From Chondrus crispus (lineage: Eukaryota; Rhodophyta; Florideophyceae; Gigartinales; Gigartinaceae), in assembly GCF_000350225.1 (NCBI RefSeq), contig NW_005179158.1, positions 475,037 through 529,854 of the forward strand: a DNA stretch of 54,818 nt, given 5' to 3'. Made by a program: the position numbers and the translations under genes. Within the stretch, counting starts at the first letter, position 1. Each line of letters starts with the position of its first letter. Shown here one piece after another: positions 33,521 to 44,487 of this stretch. The notes beneath the pieces were generated by a model, which did not search any database, was not told the DNA's origin, and worked only from the letters and a program-made list of their open reading frames with translations.

Positions 33521-36214
33521 GCTTGACAAAAGCTATAGCTGCTGAGAAAACTAGCTACGACGGTGCCTTTGAAGAAGTCAGATTGAGTTCCATCTCTAGA
33601 GGTGTCAACATTATTTCATCGCATCATTTCTTCCAAGTGAGAACCGATAGGGAAGAGGACAAACTCCGGCTGATGCGTCGAGTTGTGCCTCACGGCAACC
33701 GCGACAGAAATAAGGAGAGTGTCTGGAAAGATTCCGCAACTGCACAATTCCCAGTAATCAGACTGGTGTTGTCCATCGCTGCCGTCTTGAACATGGTCAT
33801 TGCCACAATTGACATTAAGGGTGCGTACCTGCAAGAAGGTTACCTTTCCCGAGACATCTATGCTCGACCGCCAAAAGGTTGTGTGGTGCAATGCGCCTGG
33901 TAGGCAGCGGCAAGGTCGCAGACCCTCACGGCCCGAAAACAAACAAACAAAACAACGAAAGCCGGCGGCGGCGCAATGCCACGGAGTGTTCGGAGCTCCC
34001 GTTCTCTTTATGCGGGCTTGCGGCCCGCGGTAGCTCGAATCCCAAAAAGGGGGGGCAAAGGAAGAAAAGCCCGGCCCGGGATTATAGGTGTGGTAGAGAC
34101 TTGAAAAGGCAAATGCTCGACGAGTGCGGGGGTGTCTAGGCAGACCGAACCCGCTGGGTCGTAAATCCAATGCTCGTGGAGCGCCTTGATACCTTATACC
34201 CTTGATAAGGTCTTCGACGGGGACGTCGCAACGTAGCCCGTCGGGAAAGAAGAAAACGTAGCAGCGCTACACCGCTGTATTGCCGGATGGAAAAGTACCA
34301 ACACCGGATCGGTCGCAACCAGATTCCGATGGAACCAACGCTATCTTATATAGGAGATAAGATCTTCGTCGAAGACGACGTCGCAACAGCCTCCGACGGA
34401 ACAGACACAATAGCGGCGCTATACTTTCGTACTGCCCGATGGCAAAGTACCAACACCGGATCGGTCGCAACCAGATTCCGATGGAACTAGAACCAACTCT
34501 GAGAAAAGCACCACTGGTGCACCAAGATAGAAGCCCGATGGCTAATGACGTCACGTTGTGGATCGCAATCCTACAAGGTGGGACCAACTCGAGATTAAGG
34601 GAAAGTAGGATAGGGAAATGAAGGAAAAAGAAAGGGGACCCCCGAGCGCTGAAAGATGCCGTAGGTTTAGGTAAAAGGGAGCGTCTTGGTAGAGACGGAC
34701 TTCGACCAAGGCGATATTCGACTCTGGCAACTCGGGTTACCTTTACTGACTTGGTGGCCAGTGGGCTAAGGTATATATCGCGCCGCCGGAGCCACTACAG
34801 TAGCTCGCGGCGCTAAATCCTAGATCTAATCTAGTGTCAGCCAAATTAATACTGACGAGTTAACTAAATAAAATTAATAATTAAAGTAAAAACTGTGCAA
34901 ACATTCACACGTGTGTCCCGCAATCCCAGACTACAGTATTCACATTCCAACTTAGTTTCTTTTCCCTTCACCCCCTTGTGCAAACCCTTATTGCAGTACA
35001 GGTTGGGCGGCCCGTGGGGTTCTGTGGCGACTTCTCAAGCCCGCCTATGAAATCGTCGAGTCTGGAAGACTCTGGCAGCTGACAATAGAAGTTTGGATGT
35101 CTCGGGCAAGGCACTTTACCAATCCCTGGCATGCGATAACTCTTCATGAAGTTCGGCGATGGAGGTAATATTGCTCTTCCAATTTGCAAGGTCGTGGACG
35201 ATTTCCTGGTAGTCGGTTCACCAAGAGAAGTCAACGACTTCCATGCTGCGCTTGCAAAACGATTTGAAGTTGGCCGGTTCGTCGTTGACCGCCCGCTAAT
35301 CTTCGATCGCCTCCACATTTCGCAAGGTATTGATGGTACAGTGCACATCGAAATGAAAGAGTACATGGAGAAAATAGAGTTTCCGGCGCTGTCTCCGGAA
35401 CGTAAAAAGCAGTTCCACGAAAGAGCCACTCCGGAAGAACTCACGGCGTACCCTGGCATGGCAGGATCACTTAACTTCCTTGGTCATGGTGTCCTCCCGC
35501 AGGCGTCTTTTGCAGCAAGCTACCTCCAACAAGCTGTAGGGAACCAAAGCGTCTCTGACTTGAATAAAGGCAGGAAGGTTCTTAACGAACTGCGGGGCAA
35601 GAATCTCCAGCTGAATTACTGTGCTCCCCGATGCTAGACAGGGACCCATCGTATTTATGCTTCTCCGATGCTAGCCTTGGATCCACTTCATGTAGGCAGA
35701 CCAGATACCTCTCCGCGATATACCTGCCTGCGGGGGGTGCCGGTGTGTACCACGTCCTTGATTGGCATAGTTGCAAGCAATCCGGCGTGGACTTTTCATC
35801 TATTGGAGCTGAGATACTTGCCGCAGCAACATCAACGGACAGTGGATCGCTAATTGCGGGAGCCTCAAGCGAGTGTACGGACCCGACGTCCCACTGCCGT
35901 TTATCCTCACGTTTGACTCGCACAGCTTGTATTCAACAGTGACGACGCTTCACGAAGGGACAGAATACCGTCTGCGACCCAGCGTAGCATGAATGTGTGA
36001 CTCCTTCGAAAACGGAGAGATCGCTATGACGCAGTGCATTGCTGACAAGCTGAACCTTGCCGACTCATTGACGAAGAGAAACTTGGGAACGTTCCGAAAG
36101 CTGAGTAAGGCCATGCTGAATGGAGTGCCCGACGCTTGCCTGTTCGACAAGTTGTCGAACATGCTAATTAAACTGGACCCGCTTCGCCTTGAAGGCGAAG
36201 CGGGTCCAGTTTAA
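33520..36214 (+). pseudogene. pol: Copia-type reverse transcriptase and RNase H, split by a solo LTR
   Basis: The RT N-part shows DIKGAYLQEGYLSRDIY near 33815-33860 (first catalytic Asp). It is cut at 33881 by the LTR and resumes at 35006 (LWRLLKPAYEIVESGRLW), with the palm motif KVVDDFLVVG near 35190-35215. RNase H follows (YLCFSDASLG near 35655, SIGAEILAAATSTD near 35800, ADSLTKRNLGTF near 36060-36095). Excising the LTR and one copy of GGTTG joins the two RT halves in frame. Other frameshifts near 35140, 35635 and 35945 remain. The end of pol (36161 onward) runs into a palindrome. Confidence 0.85.
33882..35000 (-). repeat. Solo LTR family A (1119 bp) in copia reverse transcriptase
   Basis: Same family and orientation as 10470-11411, starting TGTGGTGCAATG and ending TTGCAGTACA. 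The 5-bp duplication GGTTG at 33877-33881 and 35001-35005 proves a separate insertion. It is longer than the G1 copy by 177 bp because the GGATCGGTCGCAACC block is duplicated (about 34283-34339 and 34435-34490). TATA-like box at 34770-34780. Confidence 0.93.
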
Positions 36215-36221
36215 TTAGCAT
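36161..36221. repeat. Perfect palindrome, 30-bp arms, 1-base spacer
   Basis: The left arm starts ATGCTAATTAAACTGG, the right arm is its exact reverse complement, and one G (36191) lies between. It sits at the very end of copia pol, and the sequence right of it is unrelated to the copia element as far as I can see. Confidence 0.93.
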
Positions 36222-38058
36222 CTACGACTCATCGATTACCATCCTCCTCCTTTTTTGGGAGGAACCAGTGGTGAAGAGCTTCTTCTTTCACGAAACACCT
36301 TTTGGCTTACGTTGAAATTCTGTGGATATTTTCCTACCACCACCATGACGTTTGCGCTTCCCAACTGACTGTTTGGTGAGGCGACGAGGCTCCAGAGTGC
36401 CGAGTGGGTCGACCATATCACTAAGACAAGCGCTCAAGGTTCCCGGGCCCATGTGTAGTGCAAAACGCTCTGTACAATCATACAAGAGCTGCTTTTTTGG
36501 CATCTACAACGAACGACATCATGTCGTCGTTGACCATGACGGTCGATTTCTTCGCCTGAACAGTCCATTCTGCCTATTCTGGACAAGAAGATCACATCAA
36601 GTTGGGGACCCAACCACTCTTCTTCGTCGACACGGTTTGGAATGGACACCTTTTCTAGGCAGTAAAAGCCGAACCGTTGTTCGAGCCACGCACCAGCTTG
36701 TGCGACACTCACGGCTGACATCGGATAGATATTCGTCATGACTAATGCAGCCACTTCTCCAGTGAGCCAGTATAGGCCATTGCCGATCGCCGCTCGGAGA
36801 CATTTTCCGCGTGGAGAGAATAAAAAGCTTCGGAAGTTCGTACAGCGGTGGACCGTTGCAACCAAATCTCTGCGAGCAGCGGGGCATCGAGTCTGAAAAA
36901 GTGATCTATCCGGCGTGTGCATGCCTTGTGCAAATTGTCCAAATATCTCGCCTCGGCGTGAGGATCTAAAACAATCTCCACTTGCAGGCTGCTCCTGTTT
37001 TCCATTGTCTCCAAGTCGGACTCAATCTCGCTGCTCAACTCGAACATCTGCTGCAACTTGGAGCAGTACCTTGAAGCTACCCGCGGCCCTGTGCGACTTT
37101 ATAGTGTAGAATTCGATAGGCCAGAACGAGCGATGTCGCCCCGGTCGTTTGCTGAGGCAAGGAAACACCGCTTGCCAAACTTTACGTCCTTCCCGGACGA
37201 AACTACACTACGCCGGATAGTGTAGTACGTTTGGTCAGCCGCGCGGTCCATCAGCCGAGAACCCCAAATGCTCAAGAATCCGAGTTCCTCGAGCATTCAT
37301 TTGGCCAAAACGCGACCGCGGCGCAACAACAGCCAATCCAAGAGCTCGCCGCAAACTTATCGGGGCAATCGCACATTCTTCATCAGTGCCACTTTTCTCA
37401 CCGACACAACTCGGAAGCCACCGTGTAACTAAACGCAGAATAGACCATCCATCTCCATTCCAGAAAGCAGTGCGCGCTTAGCTTCCATGGAGCCGGACTG
37501 CGCGTCTGTCATCGTAGAGCATCATGCTCACCCCTCCGTACCGTGGCCCGCGGGCGCTTTTATCGGTTTTGGTCAGGGCAGGCGCGAAGAGGAGGATGAA
37601 AAGACGAAGCACTCGACGCCGAGACGAAAGGCGGAGCGTGCGGCAGCTGAAATGGAAGAGATCCCAGTAGGGGAGACTGAGAAAGTGATGCTTGGCGTGT
37701 TGGTGTGGCGGCGCGGCGGGGAAGATGGTGACCACAAAGCTTCACACAGATCGCGGGGCGCGCGACGAGCTCAAGGAGTGGAGTGGGAAATGCCGCGCGA
37801 TTTGAGAAGCGGGAATGCGCAGCAGCGCGAAATGGCAGACCGATCGCAGGTTGGTAGAGAATCCGGTGTAGGGGAGGCGCTCCAATGGAAAGGAAGAAGT
37901 GGATAACTTCGTCTCGGAGTACACAGTGCATAAGGCGAACCGCTGACTGGGGTCTGCCAGGGAGTCGGGCCGGGTTCCCAGTGGATACACTCCGTCGCCG
38001 GCGTGCGCGTCGAGTCGGCCGCTGCCGGCCGCCGTCGGACGTGGCTCGACGAGGGGTG
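36222..38058. other. Unidentified segment between copia pol and 3' LTR
   Basis: Minus-strand frames at 36434-36922 and 36742-37056 look protein-like when combined (AMAYTGSLEKWLH, WLGPQLDVIFLSRIGR, FALHMGPGTLSACL) and shift frame repeatedly, as in a decayed coding region. The words recall reverse-transcriptase/RNase H regions of DIRS-like elements, but not enough for a call. A plus-strand frame at 37487-37906 (139 codons, charged) has no motif. A purine run GACGAGGGGTG at 38048-38058 just before the 3' LTR could be the copia polypurine tract. Confidence 0.4.
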
Positions 38059-38358
38059 TGTCGTGGGCACTGTACAGAGAGGACAGCGCTAACCCTAAGA
38101 GACTGGCAGTGTCCGCGGCGTGTGCGGGGGTGCTCCGCCGGGCCCAAAATACAAACGGAAATTTCACCGGGTGTTTAAATCAAGGGGAAACTAAAGGGAC
38201 TACAAATCCGGGGGTTATTCACGCACTCACGAGACAAGACCGGTGTTGGCTTTTGAGGCCTTTCGCTTCCCCTCGCTCGATCACCTCTGTTCGGCTCCCT
38301 CCGCTACGCACGGTCAGGGAAACTGAGCCTCAGCTTCCGCTCGAATCTAACATTCCTA

Positions 38359-40379
38359 CAGTACGACCCCTCAATAGTTCGCCCCCGTGCCACGACCCAG
38401 AAATACGAAGTAATGACAGAACGAACTGTTAAGATCGCACTGCTGCCACATGTACTTTATTGCTCAAAATGCTCGGAAATGGGCGTCTGCCGTGTTCTCT
38501 TCCTCGTCTGCTCTCGGTAGCCCTCGAAAACTGCTCGCTTTGCTCGGCGAAGCCCTTCGCAGGCCGTATCGACACCTCACCTTTCTGCTAAAGACCCCAC
38601 CCCCAAAACAACTGCGCAAAATCAGCAAGCGGTGGTAGTTTCTCTGCAACAACTGGCATTTCATCCGCAGAGTGTTCCTGGATTTCAAGATTCCTCTGCG
38701 TGTTTGGGCTCCCCCTTAAACACTCCTCGACCACATCAACGATTCATTGACCAACGCCTCTCGTACACTATCCTCCTCTTCAATCGTAACCCATCTATAC
38801 AGATCACCTGCATCAATAAAATCCGCACCGAATGCGACATCTTCTCCAGTGTAAAGTCTTATCTTTGAAAACATTATCGCGATAGCCGAGATATCTTCTT
38901 TCTCAATAAACGCTTTCCCTCTTCACTTTTCCGTGAATACCGATCAGTTTCCTATTGGGGCCTCGTGCCAAAATGTCTGCCTTAATCCAACAGCGGGCGA
39001 GTGTTCTCTCAGAAACGTCTCCCCAAGCTTCCAAAATTAAATCAAAGGGCTCCTTTGCGAAGAGCATCCACCGCAGTGTTCCGCCACAGTGTTACACTGT
39101 GGCAGATATGCGCTCGAGTAATCGTGACTTATATTTAAGTTTCAAGGCTGCAATTACCCCCATGTCCATTGGTTGGAAAACAGAGGGACAGTTCGGTGGA
39201 AGTGTAAAAATTGAAACTTGCCCTTGCATGTATCGAAAGTCCGCCCCATGCGTTCCACAGTTGTCTATCACGAGTGCCACGTTCTGCGAGGGGTTTTCGT
39301 GAATAAAGTGCAAAAAGACAAAAACAAAGCCATTTAAGAAACGTGACAGAGTCCATACACGCGTTCTTCTGGCTGAAGTACTGAACGGCACAGCAACATT
39401 TCCTGAAACATCCGGGATTTTGAGCGGTACCAATAATGCTTATCGGCACTTTCAATGTACCTGTCGCATTTATACAAACATGGAGGGACAAAGTGCTTTG
39501 TTCATATTATTCGTCTCTCTGTGTTTATGCCTGTCCTAATATGATACAACGTAGGTTTTCTTCGGAAAAAGCTTAAAAAACCAGCCTGTCTCATCCATAC
39601 TGAAGATGAATTCTTCGTCAAAATCTGCTAGATGTTCTCGAAGACGACATATCCCAGCCAATAAATCCCTAAATGAAACGCTTCCGCCCTCGCCGTTTAG
39701 TGTCACAGAACGCAGTGCATGCATCCGTGTAAAAAATGTACCCAGGCTGGAGAGGCGGAGAAAGCTTGCAGGCGATTTATTTCGGCATGCGTATGGTCCT
39801 TTTTCAGAAGGATGTATCTAATTTGCAGGGCGCAACAGCGAAGGGCCGAGCCTCAGAGGGGTAGCTTTGCACTGCGAGCATTTTGCACCAATTCGTACAG
39901 TGCCACATTGATGTCGGGAAATTTGGGGACTTTGAGTGTCTTGAACTGTGCGTTGGGAGTTCCCTCTTGCACAGCAGGGAGAAGTTTGACAGAATTCTTT
40001 CGGATCTTTTGAATTGGTCATGGATTACAGGCGAATCGAGAGGCTGTATCTCTCACGGTGGATCCATTAGATAACTGGTGGATAATATCTGCTTTTTCTG
40101 AGAGTGTCAATTTTTTGTGTATGCTTTTGATCGTGGGTGCGGAGCTTGACGCCATTGCCCTCCTTGTTGGCGCTTGTGGGGGGGGGGCAGAGATGTAGAA
40201 GGGATGATGGTCACGCTCTCGGTCGCAGTGGGAGAAGGACTGCCAACAGGATTAGGAAGAACAGGGGCGGTCGGTCTATATATATACACGTGTACACGTC
40301 TGAGAAGGCGTGAAATTGTCGGAAGAGCGAACTATTGACGAAGCGAACTGTTTAAGTGCGAACTATTGAGGACCCCCTG
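38359..40379 (-). mobile_element. pogo/Tigger-type DNA transposon
   Basis: Left end CAGTACGACCCCTCAATAG and right end, inverted, CAGGGGGTCCTCAATAG match over TCAATAGTTCGC. AGTTCGC-type motifs recur two or three times inside each end, as subterminal binding sites would. It contains a degraded transposase on the minus strand and lies in the copia 3' LTR. The target TA is at 38357-38358; the right copy reads CA. Confidence 0.82.
39092..40149 (-). pseudogene. pogo-type transposase, multiply broken
   Basis: The likely start is the ATG at about 40149. A psq-type helix-turn-helix follows (KKLTLSEKADIIHQL, about 40110), then a TGA. A CENP-B-like region lies near 39750-39850, and then the DDE catalytic region: FSMDETGWFFKLFP near 39580 (first Asp), LVIDNCGTHG near 39260 (second) and FQPMDMGVIAALK near 39160 (third). 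All three catalytic aspartates are still readable, but the frame changes at least four times and carries several stops. The fold is the DDE_1 family used by pogo, Tigger and the domesticated CENP-B. Confidence 0.82.
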
Positions 40380-40427
40380 CATCACAATAGCAGTACAGCG
40401 CAGTAGTCGTTGTTCACCGATTACTTA

Positions 40428-42080
40428 TTAGTATCTACTAAACTTTGAACACCAAGTTTGGGAAAGATAGGAAAGATCTGAGGACCGATTGTTTGGTTGA
40501 GCTTTCTTGTAATCACAGTATGCCATCAGTTGTAGTTCCACCTTCCCTAAGTCCTCAACAACCGTGACCAGTTCTCGTCGTCTCTCCATGCTCTCGTACT
40601 CTGTCCAGAGTTCTAGGTAGAAGTAGGGATCCCCACTTTCACCATCACACGCAATCATGAAATAACACGCGTCTACCAACGGTACTGACACAGAAGTACA
40701 CGCAAAATCGATAAACCTGAAATTTCCAATCCCATCCGGAATAACATTGACAGCGTTGAGGTCACCATGCACAAGTGTCAAGGGAACTTTGTACTCCGAC
40801 AGTTTTTCCCAGAGTTGGTTAACGTACTTCATCACTTCTTTTTTGTATCCCTCTTTCCCGTACTCGATTCTTTCCTCTTCCGTCATCCCTTCCCACTGGG
40901 CTTCTATATATTCTGGATCATTCAGCATCTCATGCACGCTCTGTTCGTATCCGAGTCCGTCATATACCGGGATACCCAACCCTCCCAGCTTGTCAATATT
41001 CGGAATTGACTTTTTCTGAATCTCAAGCCATGCGCAAAGAATCCTCTTCACCAGCTCCGGATTCGTTTCCCAAAGGCATTCGTGCCACTCGAGGGCAGTT
41101 CCGTAATCACTCATTAGCATCCACTGTCTCACGTTATCAACAGTAAGAGGCTTTGAGAAGGTCTCTGGCATCGTTTCGGCTAACGCACAAGACACAGTAA
41201 CCTCCTTGTTGAAACTATGTGGCAGAAAGGCTTTCATGTAGAACTTCGCTCCGGACCTTGCCCTTGCGCATATAATGTAACTACTACGTCCGTTCCGCTT
41301 CTGCTTTAACGACTCAACATCATGACCAAGGTCTTCGAGCTTCTTGTTCATCCAGCTCTTCGCCATGTCAAACCATCCCGGACACGAGTACGGAAACAAA
41401 CGGTCGCCATTGACATTTAGACCAAATTCCTTGAATTCTTTTAGATAGCGAACGACTGCGTTGCTCGACGGACTCACTGACACCGTGTCGGCGACCGATT
41501 GAGGTAACCAGTTATGCTTTTCAGGAGAACGAAGAAGGGATGTGGAGTCAACATCGAAGATCACTAGTGTTAGAGTGAACACGGAGTCAATCTCAGCGCC
41601 TTCGATCCGCAAATATATCAACCCAAACTCGGCCATGATACTCCTCTTCAGGCATTCGCACATCGCGTCAACATCTTCGCCAACGTGTTCCGAAGTGATC
41701 ATAGGAAGGTGGTTATCTGTCTGAATAAGGATCTTGTTTCTCTCGGAGGCGCAGATGACAACATGAAAACGGCCGCTCATTGTGATCTGGAACTCAGCGA
41801 TACGCCGCTTGTTTGATAGAGGGACAACTACGATCGAACCAACGAACTGAGCTTGCGTGGACGCGGCGTTTGCAGGGGAGTATTGCTTGCAGTCTGCAAC
41901 TTTCTGATCACCTCCGGCGAGCCCGGTATACTCAACCGGATAATTCAGGTTCGCACCAACGAAAAAGAGCGGAAAATTAAACTGGGCAACTCCTCTTCTC
42001 CGAAACGCTTCAAGTATTCTCAATTTGAGAAGAATACAGTACAGTAGTTTCCAAATTTTATGACATGTTCCGGAAAACAT
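40428..42080 (-). CDS. APH-like phosphotransferase family protein
   Basis: The only long uninterrupted single-exon gene in the window (550 codons). The C-terminal half has the aminoglycoside-phosphotransferase/choline-kinase fold signature: catalytic loop LVHGDLNAVNV (His438, Asp440) and metal-binding FRFIDFACTS (Asp458). Upstream are an acidic helical insert (EEERIEYGKEGYKKE) and an N-lobe piece with SGAKFYMKAFLP, where the Lys may bind ATP. The substrate cannot be told. The first 100 residues (basic, Cys-rich) look unlike the rest, so Met101 (41780, MSGRFHVV) may be the true start, or an intron may lie there. Its codons are intact while its neighbours are dead, suggesting selection. It lies between the copia and the first PIF element. 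Confidence 0.78.
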   Translation of the reverse strand: MFSGTCHKIWKLLYCILLKLRILEAFRRRGVAQFNFPLFFVGANLNYPVEYTGLAGGDQKVADCKQYSPANAASTQAQFVGSIVVVPLSNKRRIAEFQITMSGRFHVVICASERNKILIQTDNHLPMITSEHVGEDVDAMCECLKRSIMAEFGLIYLRIEGAEIDSVFTLTLVIFDVDSTSLLRSPEKHNWLPQSVADTVSVSPSSNAVVRYLKEFKEFGLNVNGDRLFPYSCPGWFDMAKSWMNKKLEDLGHDVESLKQKRNGRSSYIICARARSGAKFYMKAFLPHSFNKEVTVSCALAETMPETFSKPLTVDNVRQWMLMSDYGTALEWHECLWETNPELVKRILCAWLEIQKKSIPNIDKLGGLGIPVYDGLGYEQSVHEMLNDPEYIEAQWEGMTEEERIEYGKEGYKKEVMKYVNQLWEKLSEYKVPLTLVHGDLNAVNVIPDGIGNFRFIDFACTSVSVPLVDACYFMIACDGESGDPYFYLELWTEYESMERRRELVTVVEDLGKVELQLMAYCDYKKAQPNNRSSDLSYLSQTWCSKFSRY

Positions 42081-42622
42081 GCTCCGAAAGAAACCTCCCA
42101 GAGGCCGATTCGTAAGGATCCTCGTTCGAAGCCAGAGTTTTCGAGCTGCCTCGTTCAGAGTCCGAACTTTGGATGCAGTGGTGTCGACATCGTCATTGTC
42201 TCTGTCTTTGCCTGGCTCGTATTATTGATATCAATGCTACCCTTGGTATTTCAACAACTTCACATAAACTGGAGTGCCCAATGCAGCTTGAAGCAGAAGT
42301 GCCACAAGAAGTGCATTGCTGGCAGGAGGTAATAGGCTGCTCACCCCCCTAGAGTGGTCTCCGCAACACAGCTGACCCCCGGTTCTAGTTTGCGGTCACA
42401 TCGCAAACATTCTTTTTCTTGAGTGCCAGCAGTGCTGCCAGCATCGCATCCCTCTGAGGCTTTATATTGAAAATTTCAAGAAAAGTTCTGTAAGACAAAA
42501 AGAGTACAGAGCTCAAACTCCGTTGTGAGGGCTCTACGTTTCGCCGTCGCCAACATTTTAAGGTACAGTACCCGGCACGTTGCCGGGACGGGGTCGGATC
42601 GGATCTGGATGATAGGTACTTC
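42081..42622. other. Spacer between the APH-like gene and PIF element 1
   Basis: It should hold the promoter of the minus-strand gene at its left side. I see no convincing TATA box. Frames at 42060-42332 (plus, one hydrophobic stretch VFAWLVLLISMLPLVF) and 42385-42648 (minus) lack recognisable domains. Confidence 0.4.
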
Positions 42623-42820
42623 CGACAATTGTGGGTTTTGGCAAACACCGTTCGGTAGTTTTTCGGTAGAAATTTCGGTAAGAATTTAGGGTTATGGTGT
42701 GCTACCCAAAAACACTTGATCGAACTACGGCAGAATGCTCTCCGTACCGAAGTGATATTTCGTTACGGTGTGGCGCCGCGCCAAACCGTACTGAGACAAC
42801 GTTCGACTGCCATATGCAGT

Positions 42821-43844
42821 ATGAGCTCAAATCCGAGCAGCAAAACCCCCACAACCCCACTTTCCCCCGAAATAGACACGAATCGTCATCCCCTTTCCCT
42901 TCAAGCCCCCTCTGGTGCTATATTTTTAGCACTTGACGCCGATGATTCCCCATCGCCTCTTGCCACCCAGGCGTTGTCACAGCCACCCCCAGAACAAGAG
43001 CCACTTGCTACATCGACTCAACAGCGCCCCTCGCGCCCCTCGAACCGACGTAAATTTACCAAGGAGTACGATTTGGCTCTTCTAAAGGAGATCGAAGCCC
43101 ACGCAGCGTACCGGCCCCATCACAGAGAGACGGCATTGAAGTTTACAGCGGTGGCCAATAGCCTGAATATCTCCGGTGCGGTGCCGTGGAGGACGGATAA
43201 CAAACACTGCAACGATAGGTTTAAGCTGCTTCTGGGACAGTGGAAGCGCGACGATAGGAGACGCTCTTTGCCCTCTGGTGGTGGGGAGGAACGGCGAGTC
43301 GGAGCAGCTCTGTCAAGACCTATCTACAGAAGAGGATGACTACAAGTCAGAGAAGGAATATCTCAAGCGGGAAGCACAAGATAAAGAGGACGATTTGCTC
43401 GTTGCCGGGGATGCTATTAGAACGATGGCGATGCAGCGCAGTAGTCTCCGTAATGGCAACGCGAGTGTAAATGACGAACACTAAAGCGGCTCACGGCATG
43501 AACCGCGAAGCAAAAAGCGCCGCATAAACCATGCTCGAATGAACGAGGGGGTTTCCAGTGCTATGGCATCACTTGACTCGGCGGAGAAAAGCCGTGTGCA
43601 GCTTGCCCAGAAACAAGACGAGAGAGACACAAAGCGTCTTGAGATAGAGCAGTGCAGACTTGAGTCAGAAAAGTCTGCTGCCGAAACGAGAGACAAATTG
43701 GAACTTCGTCGTATAGAAATTGGAGAGCGGCGCTTTTCAGAGGACATAAGACGGGCAGAGGAGAGTAGCAAAGAACGGCAAATGAACCTTGAGGTTCAAC
43801 GGAGCATGCTAGAACTAATAAGAGTGTTACAGACAAAGAAGTAA
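42821..43844 (+). pseudogene. Myb/SANT-like accessory protein of PIF element 1
   Basis: In PIF/Harbinger elements this protein binds DNA and helps bring the transposase to the ends. A Pro/Ser/Gln-rich N-terminus leads to a SANT-like domain at about 43050-43260 (FTKEYDLALLKEI, NKHCNDRFKLLLGQW), then a long charged coiled coil at 43600-43830 (DERDTKRLEIEQCRL). A frameshift near 43300 and a TAA at 43482-43484 break it. Start taken at MSSNPSS, since frames further left run into the terminal repeat. Confidence 0.72.
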
Positions 43845-44487
43845 AATTGTCACAGCATGTGATTGCAAAATCACTTTACACGTTACGCAATTTGGACATA
43901 TTCCTCCAGTATCGGCGCCTGGCACTTAAAGAACATAGCACTTTCGGAGCCGTACAAACACGCTCTAAAGTTCCATAGAAGTGCTGCAGAGTAGTATAAG
44001 AGGCCAACTGGAGTCTTCTTCAATTGCAGCTTACGGGGCATATCCACATGCGTGAAATATTTCTTTATGTCCGTGAAAGCCCATTGGACAGCAACACGGC
44101 AGGAGGACATGTGCTTGTTAAATTTCAATTGCTCTTGCCAGAGCTGAGATGCTTTAAAGCCGAATTGCAAGTACGGTCTCAGAACGTATGCTGGGTCACC
44201 GTATATATTAAACTGCTTGTTAGATACGAAGAGGCTTTTTTCAAGTTCCTCGGCCACATTGGAGCACCTAAAGAGTGTCATATCGTGTCTGCGTCCCTCC
44301 ACAGGCCCACTAAGATGAAATATCAGTCCGTCGAAAAGGCTGATAGCCTGAAACTTTAGATTGTTGCGTCGCTTATGCCCGTTATAAGTTGCACGTTGTG
44401 CTGTTCCGCGGGGGCTCGAAATATATATATTAGTCCCATCTATGAATCCAATGCAACTTTCAAGCGGTGCTCCTGCCTTATGGATAC

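Larger units (their letters stand above)
28740..40386 (+). mobile_element. Ty1/copia-type LTR retrotransposon with nested insertions
   Basis: Integrase precedes reverse transcriptase and RNase H on the plus strand, which is the copia order. Similar ~300-bp terminal repeats lie at 28740-29046 and 38059-40386, the latter split by a pogo element. The 5' repeat is followed directly by a primer-binding site matching the initiator-Met tRNA anticodon arm. Inside are a pogo-like element (30869-31850) and a solo family-A LTR (33882-35000), and an unexplained 1.8 kb lies after pol. Without the three identified inserts the element is about 7.5 kb. I could not match a target duplication. All its genes are broken. 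Confidence 0.82.
38059..40386 (+). repeat. 3' LTR of the copia-type element, split by a pogo element
   Basis: 38059-38358 matches the 5' LTR up to CATTCCTA. The remaining bases TCACA reappear at 40382-40386, right of the pogo element. This split position gives the target dinucleotide TA of the pogo insertion (right copy now CA). Confidence 0.75.

Noticed and set aside
37560..38167. Minus-strand frames up to 195 codons
   Set aside because: Low-complexity Pro/Arg/Ser composition, overlapping a plus frame and the start of the copia 3' LTR.
42060..42332. 90-codon plus frame with a hydrophobic segment
   Set aside because: Overlaps the start of the APH-like gene on the other strand, and one hydrophobic stretch alone is weak evidence.
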